Source of the DNA: Rugalucina vietnamica
Lineage: Eukaryota; Mollusca; Bivalvia; Lucinida; Lucinidae
NCBI GenBank assembly: GCA_964017185.1
Contig: OZ024875.1
Location: forward strand, 26,917,456 to 26,981,455
Direction of reading: 5' to 3'
DNA: 64,000 bases
Made by a program: the position numbers and the translations under genes. Under the pieces are notes generated by a model that saw only the letters and a program-made list of their open reading frames with translations, was not told the DNA's origin and made no database searches. Shown here in pieces: positions 34,708 to 47,619 of this stretch; the first letter of the stretch is position 1; the number at the start of each line of letters is the position of its first letter.

Positions 34708-37029
34708 TAGCTCACCTGAGCCGAAGGCTCACAGGTGAGCTTATAGTATACCCATGCTCCGGCGTCCGTCCGTCGTCCGTTGTCGTCCGTCATCCACAAT
34801 TTCAATGATCTTCTCATCTGCAACCGCTTGGCCAATCAAAGCCAAACTTCATGTGGAGCATCCTTAGGAAGGGGGAACGAAAGTTTATATAAATGGTTCA
34901 GGTCACATGACCAAGATGGCCGCCATAGCTATAAATAGCAAAAACCTTTAAAAATCTTCTTCTCCAGAACCAGAAGGCATATGATCTTGAAACTTGGTGT
35001 GAAGCATCAGGCAATGGAGCTCTACAGTTATAAATCATGACCATGGAATGACCTTGACCTTTTTTACGGCAAGGTCAACTTAGGCCGATCATGCATTTGA
35101 ATGGGAAAAAATAGAAAAATGTCATTTAATGACAAAAAACTTGCTGGGAATGAGCAAATGGACAGAATATTGATGTTTATGAAAATATTTTGGGCCCAGA
35201 GGGTTGTCTGCCCCTGCCCCAGGGCTATATACATGTATATTTCCATATTTTATTGAAACATCTTCTCCTCTGAAACCGCTTGGCCAGTCGAAGCCAAACT
35301 TCATGTGGAGCATCCTTAGGAAGAGGAAAAAAGGTTTATATAAATGGTCCAGGTCACATGACCAAGATGGCCACCATGGCTATAAATAGCAAAAACCTTT
35401 AAAAATGGTCTTCTCCAGAACCAGGAGGCCTATGATTTTGAAACTTGGCATGAAGCATCAGGCAATGAAGCTCTACAAAGTTTATATAAATCATGACCCT
35501 GGGATGACCTTGACCTTTTTTACAGCAAGGTCAGCTTAGGCCGCCCATGCATTTGAATGGGAAAAAATAGGAAAATGTCATATAATGACAAAAACTTGCT
35601 AGGAATGAGCAAATGGACAGAATATTGATGTTTATGAAAATATTTTGGGCCCAGAGGGTTGTCTGCCCCTGCCCCGGGGCTATATACAAGTGCATGACCA
35701 TAATATTCAAACATCTTCTTCTCTGAAACCACTTGGCCAATCAAAGCCAAACTTTATGTGGAGCATTCTTAGGAAGAGTGAATGAAAGTTTGTATAAAAG
35801 GTCAAGGTCACATGACCAAGATGGCCGCCATGGCTATAAATAGCAAAAACCTTTAAAAATGGTCTTCTCCAGAACCAGGAGGCCTATGATTTTGAAACTT
35901 GGCATGAAGCATCAGGCAATAGAGCTCTACAAAGTTTGTATAAATCATGACCCTGGGTTGACCTTGACCTGTTTTACAGCAAGGTCAACTTAGGTCGCCC
36001 ATGCATTTGAATGGGAAAAAATAGAAAATGTCTTTAAATGGCAAAAGACTTGCTAGGAATGAGCAAATGGACAGAAGATTGATGTTTATGAAAATATTTT
36101 GGGCCCAGAGGGATGTCTGCCTCTGACAGGGGCTATATACATATGTATGACCATAATATTCAAACATCTTCTTCTCTGAAACCGCTTGGCCAATCAAAGC
36201 CAAACGTTATGTGAAGCATTCTTAGGAAGAGGGGAAAAAGTTTATATAAATGGTCAATGTCACATGACCAAGATGGCCGCCATTGCTATAAATAGCAAAA
36301 GCCTTTAAAAAAAAAACTTCTTAAAAAGTCCTAAAAAGTCTCCCCGTACATCATCCATAGTGCAGATTATATTTTTCTTTTGATCCTTTGGGATCAGTGA
36401 ATATATTTGGAGTATTTCAAAAATATTGTACGTTAAGAATATCTTCTTAACAGTATTTTGATTATTTGGCCCCTTTGGGAATATAAGTCTTTAATTTAGA
36501 CCACACAATGTAAATTCTTGAAATTTCAGCAAAATGTATGGCCTTCGATGCCAGTTTTGTAAAGGGTCACTGATGAAGGTTCATTACCCGAAATTGTACA
36601 ATATGGCCCATTTTCTCGCTTTGAATTTTTTACTGCTACCAAAGGATCTAACAATTATTTTTATTCTCCAGAACCAGAAGGCCTTTGATTTTGAAACTTG
36701 GCATGAAGCATCAGGCAATAGAGCTCTACAAAGTTTGTATAAATCATGACCCTGGGATGACCTTGACCTTTTTTACGGCAAGGTCAACTTAGGTTGCCCA
36801 TGCATTTGAATGGCGAAAATCGTTACAAAGTCATTTGAAGAGGAAAACTTGCAGTAAATTGGCAAATGGACTGAATCTTTATGATTTAAAAAAGAAATTG
36901 ACCCCAGAGGTTGCTCTGACCCTGCCCTGGGGTTATATAAATGTATATTACCATTCTAGTCAAACAAGTTTATTGGTATATATCTCAGGTCTCAGGTGAG
37001 CGTTTACAGGACCATTGGTCCTCTGGTTT
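34708..37029. mobile_element. CTCACCTGAG-bordered element with 453-bp tandem units
   Basis: The left end is TAGCTCACCTGAGCCGAAGG and the right end CTCAGGTGAGCG, followed by GGACCATTGGTCC. Inside, the word CCGCTTGGCCAATCAAAGCC recurs at 34824, 35276, 35729 and 36182, a steady 452-453 bp period, with a partial fifth unit from about 36662. Each unit contains TCACATGACCAAGATGGCCG and GACCTTGACCTTTTTTAC. A fragment of the ~380-bp repeat interrupts the last unit at 36330-36640. Repeats with this border are, from memory, common in molluscan genomes. Confidence 0.8.
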
Positions 37030-37880
37030 GATGTTGATTCCATGAACTTGGAATAGTAGTGATTAATTACTGGTTTAATAAGTATTCACATAAAAATGAA
37101 ATTTAGTAAGCAAATCCTTTTGTATTCTTAAAAATAAATAGTTTTATTTTGATGAACCATTCTAAAGACAGATTAAAGGTACTACAATGGGGACAAAATT
37201 TGCTCCTACATATGCCCGGCAATCTATAGCATATGTAGAGGTAAATAAACACATACTTTGGGGAGCAATATTCTGATGGACTGATTTTGCCTCCAGGCAA
37301 AGCTTTTTATTAAAGCAACTGTTGGTCTCGTCACCCTTGTATTTGGTCAATGCTGTCTTGCTTCCTGGCTTTTTATTCATGCATGTGATGTTTTGTGTTG
37401 TACTGTTTTCACGCCTGGTGTCTTGTTTGGGGTTTTAAAACTATATCAATTCCTGTACCTTCAATTCTTATCGATTGCTAGCATCTTTAGTAAGTCACAG
37501 TGTGCGCGATCATATTGGAAATTATGATTCAGTTACATGTATATTGAAACAGCCTACTTTTAAAGGATATGCTGAGGCAGTAATGTTTTAAGCAGTCTGG
37601 AAATGTTCAAATATGGACTCTTTATTTCGTACGTAAATTATTTTCAATTTATATTAGTATAATTATTCATTTTTCCAGGATATGATAGAGCTCATCCTGC
37701 GTTTACATTACACACAATTCTTTATTTAGAGTAAAGGCTCCAAAAGTGCTTTTCAACCTTGCAAAAGCCAAGTTTAGATCACACTGCATATAAAATAATA
37801 CACAGAATTCCATTTCTTTCTGTAATATATGACTTCGTTCAGAAAACAAAATTTTGTGAATTAACGTTTTTATTTTCCAG
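37030..37880. other. upstream flank of the sulfotransferase exon
   Basis: No gene is recognised. The right edge is a pyrimidine-rich splice acceptor (TTTTTATTTTCCAG, ending 37880), so a further 5' exon may lie upstream. Confidence 0.5.
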
Positions 37881-40800
37881 GTAGGTCGCAGTCAAGACAA
37901 ACATTGCTGGCATTTGTACTTATTTCGTTTTGTTTTACAATCTTATACCTTAAATCCCCTGTCATTTTACCCATGAACATTCCCATAGACAACAGAGCGT
38001 TTGCAGTATCCTATACGACGGGTTCTACATTGATGGCCGACTCTTCGATAAAGGATACCAGAACAGAAGCTATAAGTGTTATAAGAATAAAAGAGATAAA
38101 ACACTATAAAGATAATGAGCTAAACATGGGAAATTATATTGCCAATTTAACGAAAACAGGGGCGGGTAGAATGACAAAAGCTGGTGAAAGTTCACAGTCC
38201 AGGCTTCCATACAACAATGGCGACAAAGGTCCGAGCTATTGTGGTGTTTCCTATTCGGCTTCAATGGATCTGCTTTCAACGGTAGGTTATGCACTAAGAT
38301 CAGTAACAATAAACATAACCACACCTTATAGAGACGCAGAAAAGGGCAAAATATAAACAATTGAATGACGTGCATCCGATTTCGTGTTGCCCATTTAAAA
38401 GACGTATCCTACTCTGTCAAGGTATTTTTGTTTAGGACATACATTGTCTACGATGTCCTATTGAGATAATGCAGCTCTGAACACTTTCAAAAAGGAATCA
38501 TTTCTTTTGGCTTTCAAAATCGTGACTGATTAAAAAGTCAACAAGTTTGGTTGCGCATCAGATATGCGTCTTTCGTTTTCGCGTTAGGACATAATTAAAA
38601 AAAAAAAAGCCTCGGAGCATTTCGTGGCATTTTTATTTTATTTTTATTCAATATATTTATTCCTCTTATCATGTCTATATGAGACAAATTGTCTTACTTT
38701 AACGATTTTAATTCATTTCCGAGTCGAGATAGTATTTCTTATAATTTGTTCTTCTGATTCAGCTGTACACTGGAAGGATAGTATTTCAACATATGTTGCC
38801 AATGGAAACATTTTAAAGTGTATCTGATACTTTTACCATCAAGAATAATTCGATTTATACACGCAGTCGATCAAAACGTTCCAGCAAGGCACCGGCCATG
38901 ATTCGGGAAAGTAATAGCAAAACTTTTACCGGATTTGACATTTTTACTGCTGCAGCAGTTTCTCTTTTTGCATGTTGTACAACTAACTATTACATATAAG
39001 ATTGTCTTCTCCTGCGAGGTTATTACCCATAGTATGAAATAATGGCATGCTCTGCTCGTACACACCATTATTCATAAATATGCTTCTATAAAGAATACCG
39101 AAACCGCGGTATGGCCCATCTCTTTTCTCCTTAATATGCTCACTGCTCTTAAAGGATCTCAGTTTTATTTTTATTTGCTATTACTGCAGCTGGTGTTTTG
39201 CCGTGTGGCGGCCCTAAAAAGCCTCCCCGTACACCATCCATAGTGCAGATAATATTTTCCTTTTGGTAGTTTGAGATCAGCGTGTGTATTCTGAGAAATC
39301 AGAAATTCATTAACGGTTTAGATTCACTTTCTAACCAACGTTAAATATATTTGGCTCTGTTTGGACAACACTACGATATGGCCCATCTCTTTTCTCATTA
39401 ATATGCTCACTGCTTTTAAGCGATCGCAGTTTTATTTTTATACTTAACTACACTTCCAAAGCTATCGATATTTGTTTTTGCTATAATTTCAAAATTACTC
39501 AAGATATTGAAATGAAAATTGCAGGGACGATCGAAAAATTCATCAGACATGTATTGAAGGCAAAATGATGCCAGCAGACTTTCATAAAGAAACGCCCCGG
39601 GCGTTTGGACACACCACACCTCATTTTCAAAAGTCACAAAAACGAGTGTAGGACAAAACACCCCACGGACAAAACACCCCACGTCCATTTTGGTATATGT
39701 GGACAAAAACCACCACATATTTTTTGAAGGCTGACAAAACACCCCACGCCCAATAGTATAACGTGGACAAAACACCCCATGCAGATTTTAAAATCAGGAC
39801 AAAACCCCCCTCATGTTTTTCTTAGTTCCCCATATAACATGACTGAAAATTGATGGCTGGAATATTTAGCCCTAATCAAAACTTATCCTTTTTTTATCAA
39901 AGATGATAATGAATGTCTTATAGCTCACCATATAACATGACTGATGCACGACGACGCGGCGTCTCACTGTAAAGCTTCTGCAAGTCAAAAGAGCTAACTA
40001 TTTAGCCATCCAAATTACCGACCTTAATCAAATCGATTATATCTGTCCCATATTTGGGACATTATCAGCTGTGTAGGAAGGAGACAGTACCCTGCTAATG
40101 TTATACAATTTTAACAATTTGTATGGTATGGGTGAAAGGGTATAGCGCAGCAGCGTACTTGTATGCGGTACGCCAGTGCTTCGATGCGTAGTTGTTGGCT
40201 AGCTGTCATTCGAGTAAATGGCGGCCTTAAGTACTAGGTAATTTGATCGGATCAGATGAGTATTTTAGTTTGAAATTTTACTTTTAATTGTTTTATTTGT
40301 TGTTTTGTTTTTCTTCTTTCTTCATGAATAAAAGATACAAAAAGAAATACAGTATGGCAATAAAATATTGTAGGTTTATTGCTGAAATGATGTTTTGTTT
40401 AATCCTTCAAGTTTTTCGACTTTTGAAAATGAAGTGCAGTTTGTCTAAACACCCGATGTGTTTATTGATAAAGGTTCGCTGGCATGATTTTGCCTTCAGT
40501 ATATGTCTCATGAAGTTTTCTATCGTCTATGCAATTTTCATTTAAATATCTTAAGTAGTTTTGACAATATAGCAAAAACTCTATCGGTAGCGTTGGAAGT
40601 GTTGTTAAGTATATTTCTCTTTGGCTCCATTTTGCCAAATCTAAAGGGTCATCAAAGAGGCTTCAGTAGCCGAAACCGCGTGGCGGCCCTAAAACGTATC
40701 CCTATTATCCATAGTGCAGATTATATTTTCCTTTCGGTACTTTGAGATCAGCGAGGATATTCTGAGAAATCAGAAAATTATTATTGATTTAGATTAGCGA

Positions 40801-43800
40801 TTGCAACGAATGCCAACATCGGGATTCGAATAATTCGAATATATTCATAGCATACATAGCATAGCGTGCTAAATGTAAGAAAAATCAACGTATTATTTGC
40901 TCCCAGGAAACTAGACAAACGTTCATTTTTGGGCAATTAATAGCTAATTTCTGATTAGTAATCTTAGAAACACAACGTGACATTTATGCCAAGCCAAGAT
41001 TCTGACCTGTCTTTGAGTGCAGATCGCTGCTGTCCACCATAATAAAGATCACATGATTGTACCGTGACTGATGTACCCACGAACTTTTAAAGTTTCTTCA
41101 TGGGGCATTTGAAACAAAAGGTTTTCACACATTGAACACTTTATGACATCTCAATTTGAATCAACTAAGTGTCAAACTGCAAACTGAGTCATCTCAGTTT
41201 GCAAACGTGTCAAAACATTCACCAACATTACACTACTCAGCCAGCGAGTAGGATTAGAGTATAAAGTGATATACTAACCTCTTTTAAGATTAGTTTCTAA
41301 ATCATGTTGGCTGGAAAATAATGCAAATATTCGAATCCTGAAGTCGTATTCGAATGTTCGAATGATTCGAATATTCGTTGACAACCCAGTCGTAACCATG
41401 GTATGGCCCATCCCCTTTCTCATTAATATGTTCACTGCTCTTAAAGGATCTCAATTTTAATTTAGTTTGCTATTACTGCAGCTGGTGTTGTGTCTTGTGC
41501 CGGCCCTAACCAGTCTCCCCGTACAACATCCATAGTGTAGATTATATTTTCCTTTTGGTCCGTTGAGATCAGCGAGGATATTCTTAGAAATCAGAAAATA
41601 TAATCGGTTGAGATACATTTTCTAACCAACATTCAGCATATTTGGTACCATTTGGATAATACTAGTCTTTGTATCGACTACCCTGTTGACAGAAAGGTGC
41701 AAATTTACAGTTATTCTTTTTGGCTCCATTTTGTCAAATCTAAAAGGTAACTGACGAGGCTTAAGTGACCGAAGCCATGATATGTCCCATACCCTTTCTG
41801 ATTAATATGTCCAGTGCTCTTAAAGGATCTCAGTTTTAATTGTATTTGCTATTACTGCAGCTGATGTTGTGACGCGTGGAGACCCCGAAAAGTCTCCCGT
41901 ACATCACCCATAGATTTTGATTATATTTTCCTTTTGGTCCTTTGAGATCAGCGAGGATATTCTGAGAAATCATAAAATTATTATCGGTTTAGATACATTT
42001 TCTTACCACTATATTTATTATATTTGGCCACATTTGGATAATACTGGTCTTTGTATCGACTACCCTGTTGAAAAATGCAAAGTTACAGTAATTACCTTAG
42101 GTTCCATGTTGTCAAATCTGAGGGTCAGTGATGAGGCTTAAGTAGACGAAACCATGGCATGACCCATCCCCTTTCACATTAATATGTTCATTGCTCTTTA
42201 AGATCTCAGTTTTAAGGATCTCAGTTTGAATTTTTATGTTAACCTATTCATTTAGGAACCTATCAAGCCACTTCCAGAATTCAAGAACCCCTGCTGGTTC
42301 GAGGACCGTGTTTTCCGATGCTTTCCTTACTTTTTCCTGATCGGCTTTCCTAAATGTGGGACCACGGATATCCACAATCGAATCAAACAACACCCACAAT
42401 ATGTACCGAATAACCGAAAGGAGTACCAATGGTTGTCAAAAACCAGGTTTTGTAAGTGATGTTTATTATTATTATTATTATTATTATTTTGAATGATACA
42501 CTTTAATTGCACCCTGGTACTTTGGATCTCAGTTCAATAAATAAAAATAATCAATGTATACGACAGATGAGATTATTATTCACCAGAAGCCATTTACACG
42601 AACTGTTCAGTCTCCCATAATTAGTTAAATGATCTGCAGTTTTTTTGCCTTTGTAAATCGGCTAACTATGTCTTTTTGAAAGTATGTTACAAAATGTCAG
42701 TTACACCATTAAAGGTAAACCTGAAGATAATAATTTTCCCGTTATTTCTATCTACAGATAAGCATATTACTCTTCAAAATTATCTTCAGAATTTTGATCA
42801 AGCTTCGAATACAATTCTAATGCACAGCCGAGCAAAACACCGACCACCTTATCAAGATACACAAAACAATCTCATAACAGGTGAGCGAAATCGTATTTTG
42901 CCCAAGTAATATTACAACGGGCGAGTAAAAGCACCATTTCTAATTCACTTTGGTAAATCTGTTGTAACTTGTTCCACAGTCTAACCCTCTGAACCTAGGC
43001 AAACAATGATTTTTTTTTCACGTTTTTCGGCATTGTCGCAAATCGCCGCCATTTTGGAAAGAACTCTAACGTAACGAAGAACAAAACATAGAAAAGCACC
43101 ACGACAAGGCGCTTGCGTTATGCAAACTGACGCCATGGGAAGTTACAACCAATAGATAAATTAAAAACATTCTCTTTTACAGGAGATTCGAGCGCTACAT
43201 ACATATTTGATAACGATTTCTGGATGTTGTTGCCAGGCAACAGAAACCGGACTGAGCCAGTTTACACCAACCCCCATTACATCTACCACCTATATCCAAA
43301 AGCAAAGATTATTGTGTCTGTCAGAAACCCCATAGAAAGGTAAACGAATCATTTTAAGCATCTACCGTCTGTTTCCAAAAGCAAATATTGCCATGTCAGT
43401 CAGAAATCCGTAGAGAGGTAAACACAACACCCAAAACGTCTATCATCTATATCGTAAAGTTAGATAATTATGTCGGTCAGAAACCCCATAGAAAGGTAAA
43501 CGAATTTTTCATTAAGCATATACGGTCTACTTTCAATAGCAAATATGTTTGTGGTTGTCAGAAACCCAAACGAAAGGTGAATACAAATTTCTTCAATCAA
43601 ATGACAAGATTATTGTTATGTGTCTGTCAGAACCCCCATAGAAAGGTAAACGAAATCCCAAAAGATTTATCATCTATTTTTAAAGTCAAAGTTTATTGTT
43701 TGTGTCAGAAACCCAGAACGGTAAACGCAAAACCCCAAACATCTTCTGGACAGTCTATATAAATTCGAAATGCACGATCATTATTGTCAGGTTAACACAG

Positions 43801-46800
43801 ACTACATAACACCATACTATCGAACGAGTACATTTATATTAAAGATTTTAAGATGACTTATTATTAATGTGGCTCAATGTTCTGTCGTCCATATAGATTG
43901 TGGTCAGATTTTCTCTACCAATCCACCTCAAGAGCACTGATGACGGCCGAGAGTTTCCATGAAGTTGTGGTTAAAGCTATAAAACTTTATCAGGATTGCT
44001 TCAATAAACGTTCTATACTCAGTTGTGTCTACGATAGAAAACTGTACATCCTGTCAACGGTATGTAATACGCTCAGGTAACGTTTACTGAGAGGTGAAAA
44101 TATAGATTGATTTCCGAACAAAAGCAAAAGCTTTGCTGTGCAAATACACAAGACAAACGATAAAGAGTGACTTCCTACCCATGTCACATGTAGAGATGGT
44201 GATTGCATATGTCGTGGTTTAGTCAACAGATGTCCCGTGATACATATTAATTCTACATACAGTGCGATGCATACTAATAAGGCTGTAACAGCTCTTATAT
44301 TACACAGCTGAGAAACACGTGGTATTGGTTGCATACAAACAGATCAATGATCGGGTGACGCACAATGAAATTCTGTTCAAAGTTGAGCTGAGAAATTCGA
44401 GTTTTCTACTATAACGTTTACTCAATTGACTGATAGATAGGTGCAGTCAATGCAGAAATTGAGCATTTATTGAATTAAAGTAACATAATGAATCCAGGTT
44501 ACTTCGTTTTTGCAAACACTTCCGCCCCATGATTTTATAGTACTTCCAATTTATAGTACTTCCAATACTGTAACATTGAAGTGTTTGCGAAAACGAAATA
44601 ACCGGGATTTCTTATGTTATTTTCTTTCAATAAATGTTCAATTTCTGTATTGACTGCACCTATCTATCCGTCACTAGAAGAAACGCTGTAGGAGAAAACT
44701 CGAAAATCTAACCTCAACTGCGTTCTCATTGTAGTGTGTGTAACCCGATCATTTATCCGTTTGTATATAAACAATACCACGTGATTGTCAATATTGTATT
44801 ATCAAGGTATCTACCTCTAGATACTAATAGTAAAATAATTGTATAATATGTATACAATTATAATTGTAAAATTTATTTTAACATGAAAATCATTCCCTTA
44901 TGATTGAAGGCATTAGTTCCCATCTTTTCTGCTTTGAAGCCTTTCGGTTTCATAAACTACCTTTATATAGAAAGTGCGTATCTTAGAGGTAAACATCACT
45001 TTGTGTTCACGGACTTGTGGCAATCCCTATGCCAGAATATATCAAGCCCAACACTCATGTGTCCAAATATTGCCTCTCTATGGTTTTCTGCCAAATCCAC
45101 ACATCTAAGGAATTTCACAAATACTCCCTTTTCCTCCTTGTCATTATGCAGTGGAATGCCCTCCCAGAGTATGTGGAATGGTTGCCAACCCTTAATGCCT
45201 TCATTGAAGCAGTTTGCAACCGGTACCACTCAAGGCCATAGATCCTAACATGGTGTTTTGAATTGACTTTAATCCTCTTCTTTTATGTCCACTTTTAACT
45301 TTTCATCTTTTATCACCTCACTATCTCACCTTGCACCTTTTAACCTTTTAAATCATCATATTTATTTCAGCACTGACAACGCACACTTGTTTATTATGTT
45401 TGTGTTTGTGTTGAGGCTTAACGTCACAGTCAACAATTTTTCAGTCATGTCGGGACGGAGCCAAGGCTTCCTGGGTTTTATCCAGTACTGTAGGGAATCG
45501 ATGTGTCTTGCTCAAGGACACAGCACGATGACACCTATGGGGATCGAACCCAGGGCCTCCCGATTAGTAACCCAGTCCGACGCTCTACCACTACGCCACA
45601 GCACTCCCTTACACTTGTAAAGAAAGAAAAAGGTACAAGTAGGCAAAGATCAGGAAAAGGCGCAATCAGAAAAAGATTCCCTGACTCCAAAAACCGAGGT
45701 GGGAAAAACCGAACTAACAATCAGGCACTTTATACCATGAAACATATCGTAAGCCGAATGAGCAGCTATTTTCAAAATAGGTGGCCACTCAGTTACCTTA
45801 ACTTAACTAAAAATATGAAAACATACATAAAGCGCCAACAGCACAAAAAATTTTAAACACCAAGACATAAAACAAAAAGAACAGAAGTATCGACTTGGAA
45901 CGATCAGTAACACAAAGTTACTGGCGGGCTTAAACCGGTTTTACAGGTACCTATCTGTTATCTTTTTGCAGACAAATACAAATCCGAGCATTATTGCTTT
46001 AGATGAATGGGCATGTCCACAGTTTTTCCAAACAAATGTAAGTAAAATTGGAAAATATTCAGTACTGCGACGCGATAAACGTAATAATACAAGAATGAAA
46101 TGATCTGAAAATACAACCACAGAACCTATGGTCCTGTAAACGCTCATCTGAGATCTGGGACAAATACCACTAAACTTGTTTGACTATTATTGTCATATAC
46201 ATGCATATAGTCAAAAGACAGGGTCAATTTTATATTCAGAGGCATAAATATTTTGTCCATTTCCCAATTTACTTGAAGTTTTTCCCTTCAATGACATTTT
46301 AACTTTAGAATCACGAAAGGGTTGGAGACAATGTAATTTTACATCGTGCAAATGTGATCATTGTAGAGGACAATATTTTGGCTCCTAGTCAATTCGTACT
46401 CAAATCAATTCGTACTCATTTTGGTCAATTTGACTCAAAAATTTGGTCAATTCGTACTCATTTGGTCAATTCGTACTCATGTGATCAATTCGTACTCATG
46501 TTGCGGTCATTTCGTACTCATTTTGGTCGATACGTGCTCATTTTGGCCAATTAGTACTCATGTCGAAATGAGAACAAACTGACCAAAACTTCCTAAAACT
46601 CATGATGAGTACGAATTGACTAAATGAGTTTTAGGAAGGGGCTTATGTTTTTTTATTGCATACATCGAACGATTTTGTTTTAAATTTTATTGTCTTTGAG
46701 ATCAGATTAGGTATAATAGATTATAAGCACAATTTACATTTCCTTTTTGTATAAAACGTATTTAAATATAACTTATTAAATATAACTTTTTTTTCTTTTT

Positions 46801-47524
46801 TTTATTTGTCTTTTTTCTGATTTTGTTTAAAACACTTGATTTTTATCTATGTTGCACCAAAACATTACTCGCCAATTACAATTCTGCATGAATTATTGTC
46901 AAATTTAAGTTATAATAAGTTTATCTCAAATTAAACCACAAGTTTCTTATGAATTTAAGCTGACACATTTCCACGTTTACAAGGCATAAATTTGGATTTA
47001 CGTTCTTTAGATTTCACGTTATGCTTTAGTATAATTTGCACATAAACGCAGTGAACTGTAACAATTTACGTTGCATTAAACTTACGCGAAGTATATTTGA
47101 AATACGATTACAACGCAAACTCACAAAAATTCAATTAAATGTGAAATTTAATTAAGTTTTGTGTGGATATTATGGCAGATTAAACGCGTTTTTATGCAAT
47201 GCATTGACCATTGAAAAACTTAAGGCAATTGCAACAGTAATAGTTTCTTTTGCACCGTGTTTTGGCACATAGATTGATTGTTTGCAGACCTCTTTCAATA
47301 CAATAGATGGCATGCGCCACAATCGTTATTGATGTCCAAATTATTGTTCATCAAAGAAACACGACATTTTGATTTTTGATGATGCGGTTAAATAAAAATC
47401 GGAGTTAAGAACGTCAAGAGCGGTTGAAATGAAAATAAGATAAAAAATAATAATAAACATTCATTCATTCATTCATTCATTCATTCATTCATTCACACGA
47501 AATAAGCCACAGAAACGAATACAC

Positions 47525-47619
<95 letters not shown>

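Noticed and set aside
35064-36203. A series of similar frames (LGQGQTTLWAQNIF type)
   Set aside because: They recur because of the 453-bp tandem units; no start, splice or domain evidence.
38624-38827. Candidate missing sulfotransferase exon near an AG at about 38760
   Set aside because: The translation after the AG (CTGTACACTGG…) has no PAPS-binding signature and no suitable donor or phase.
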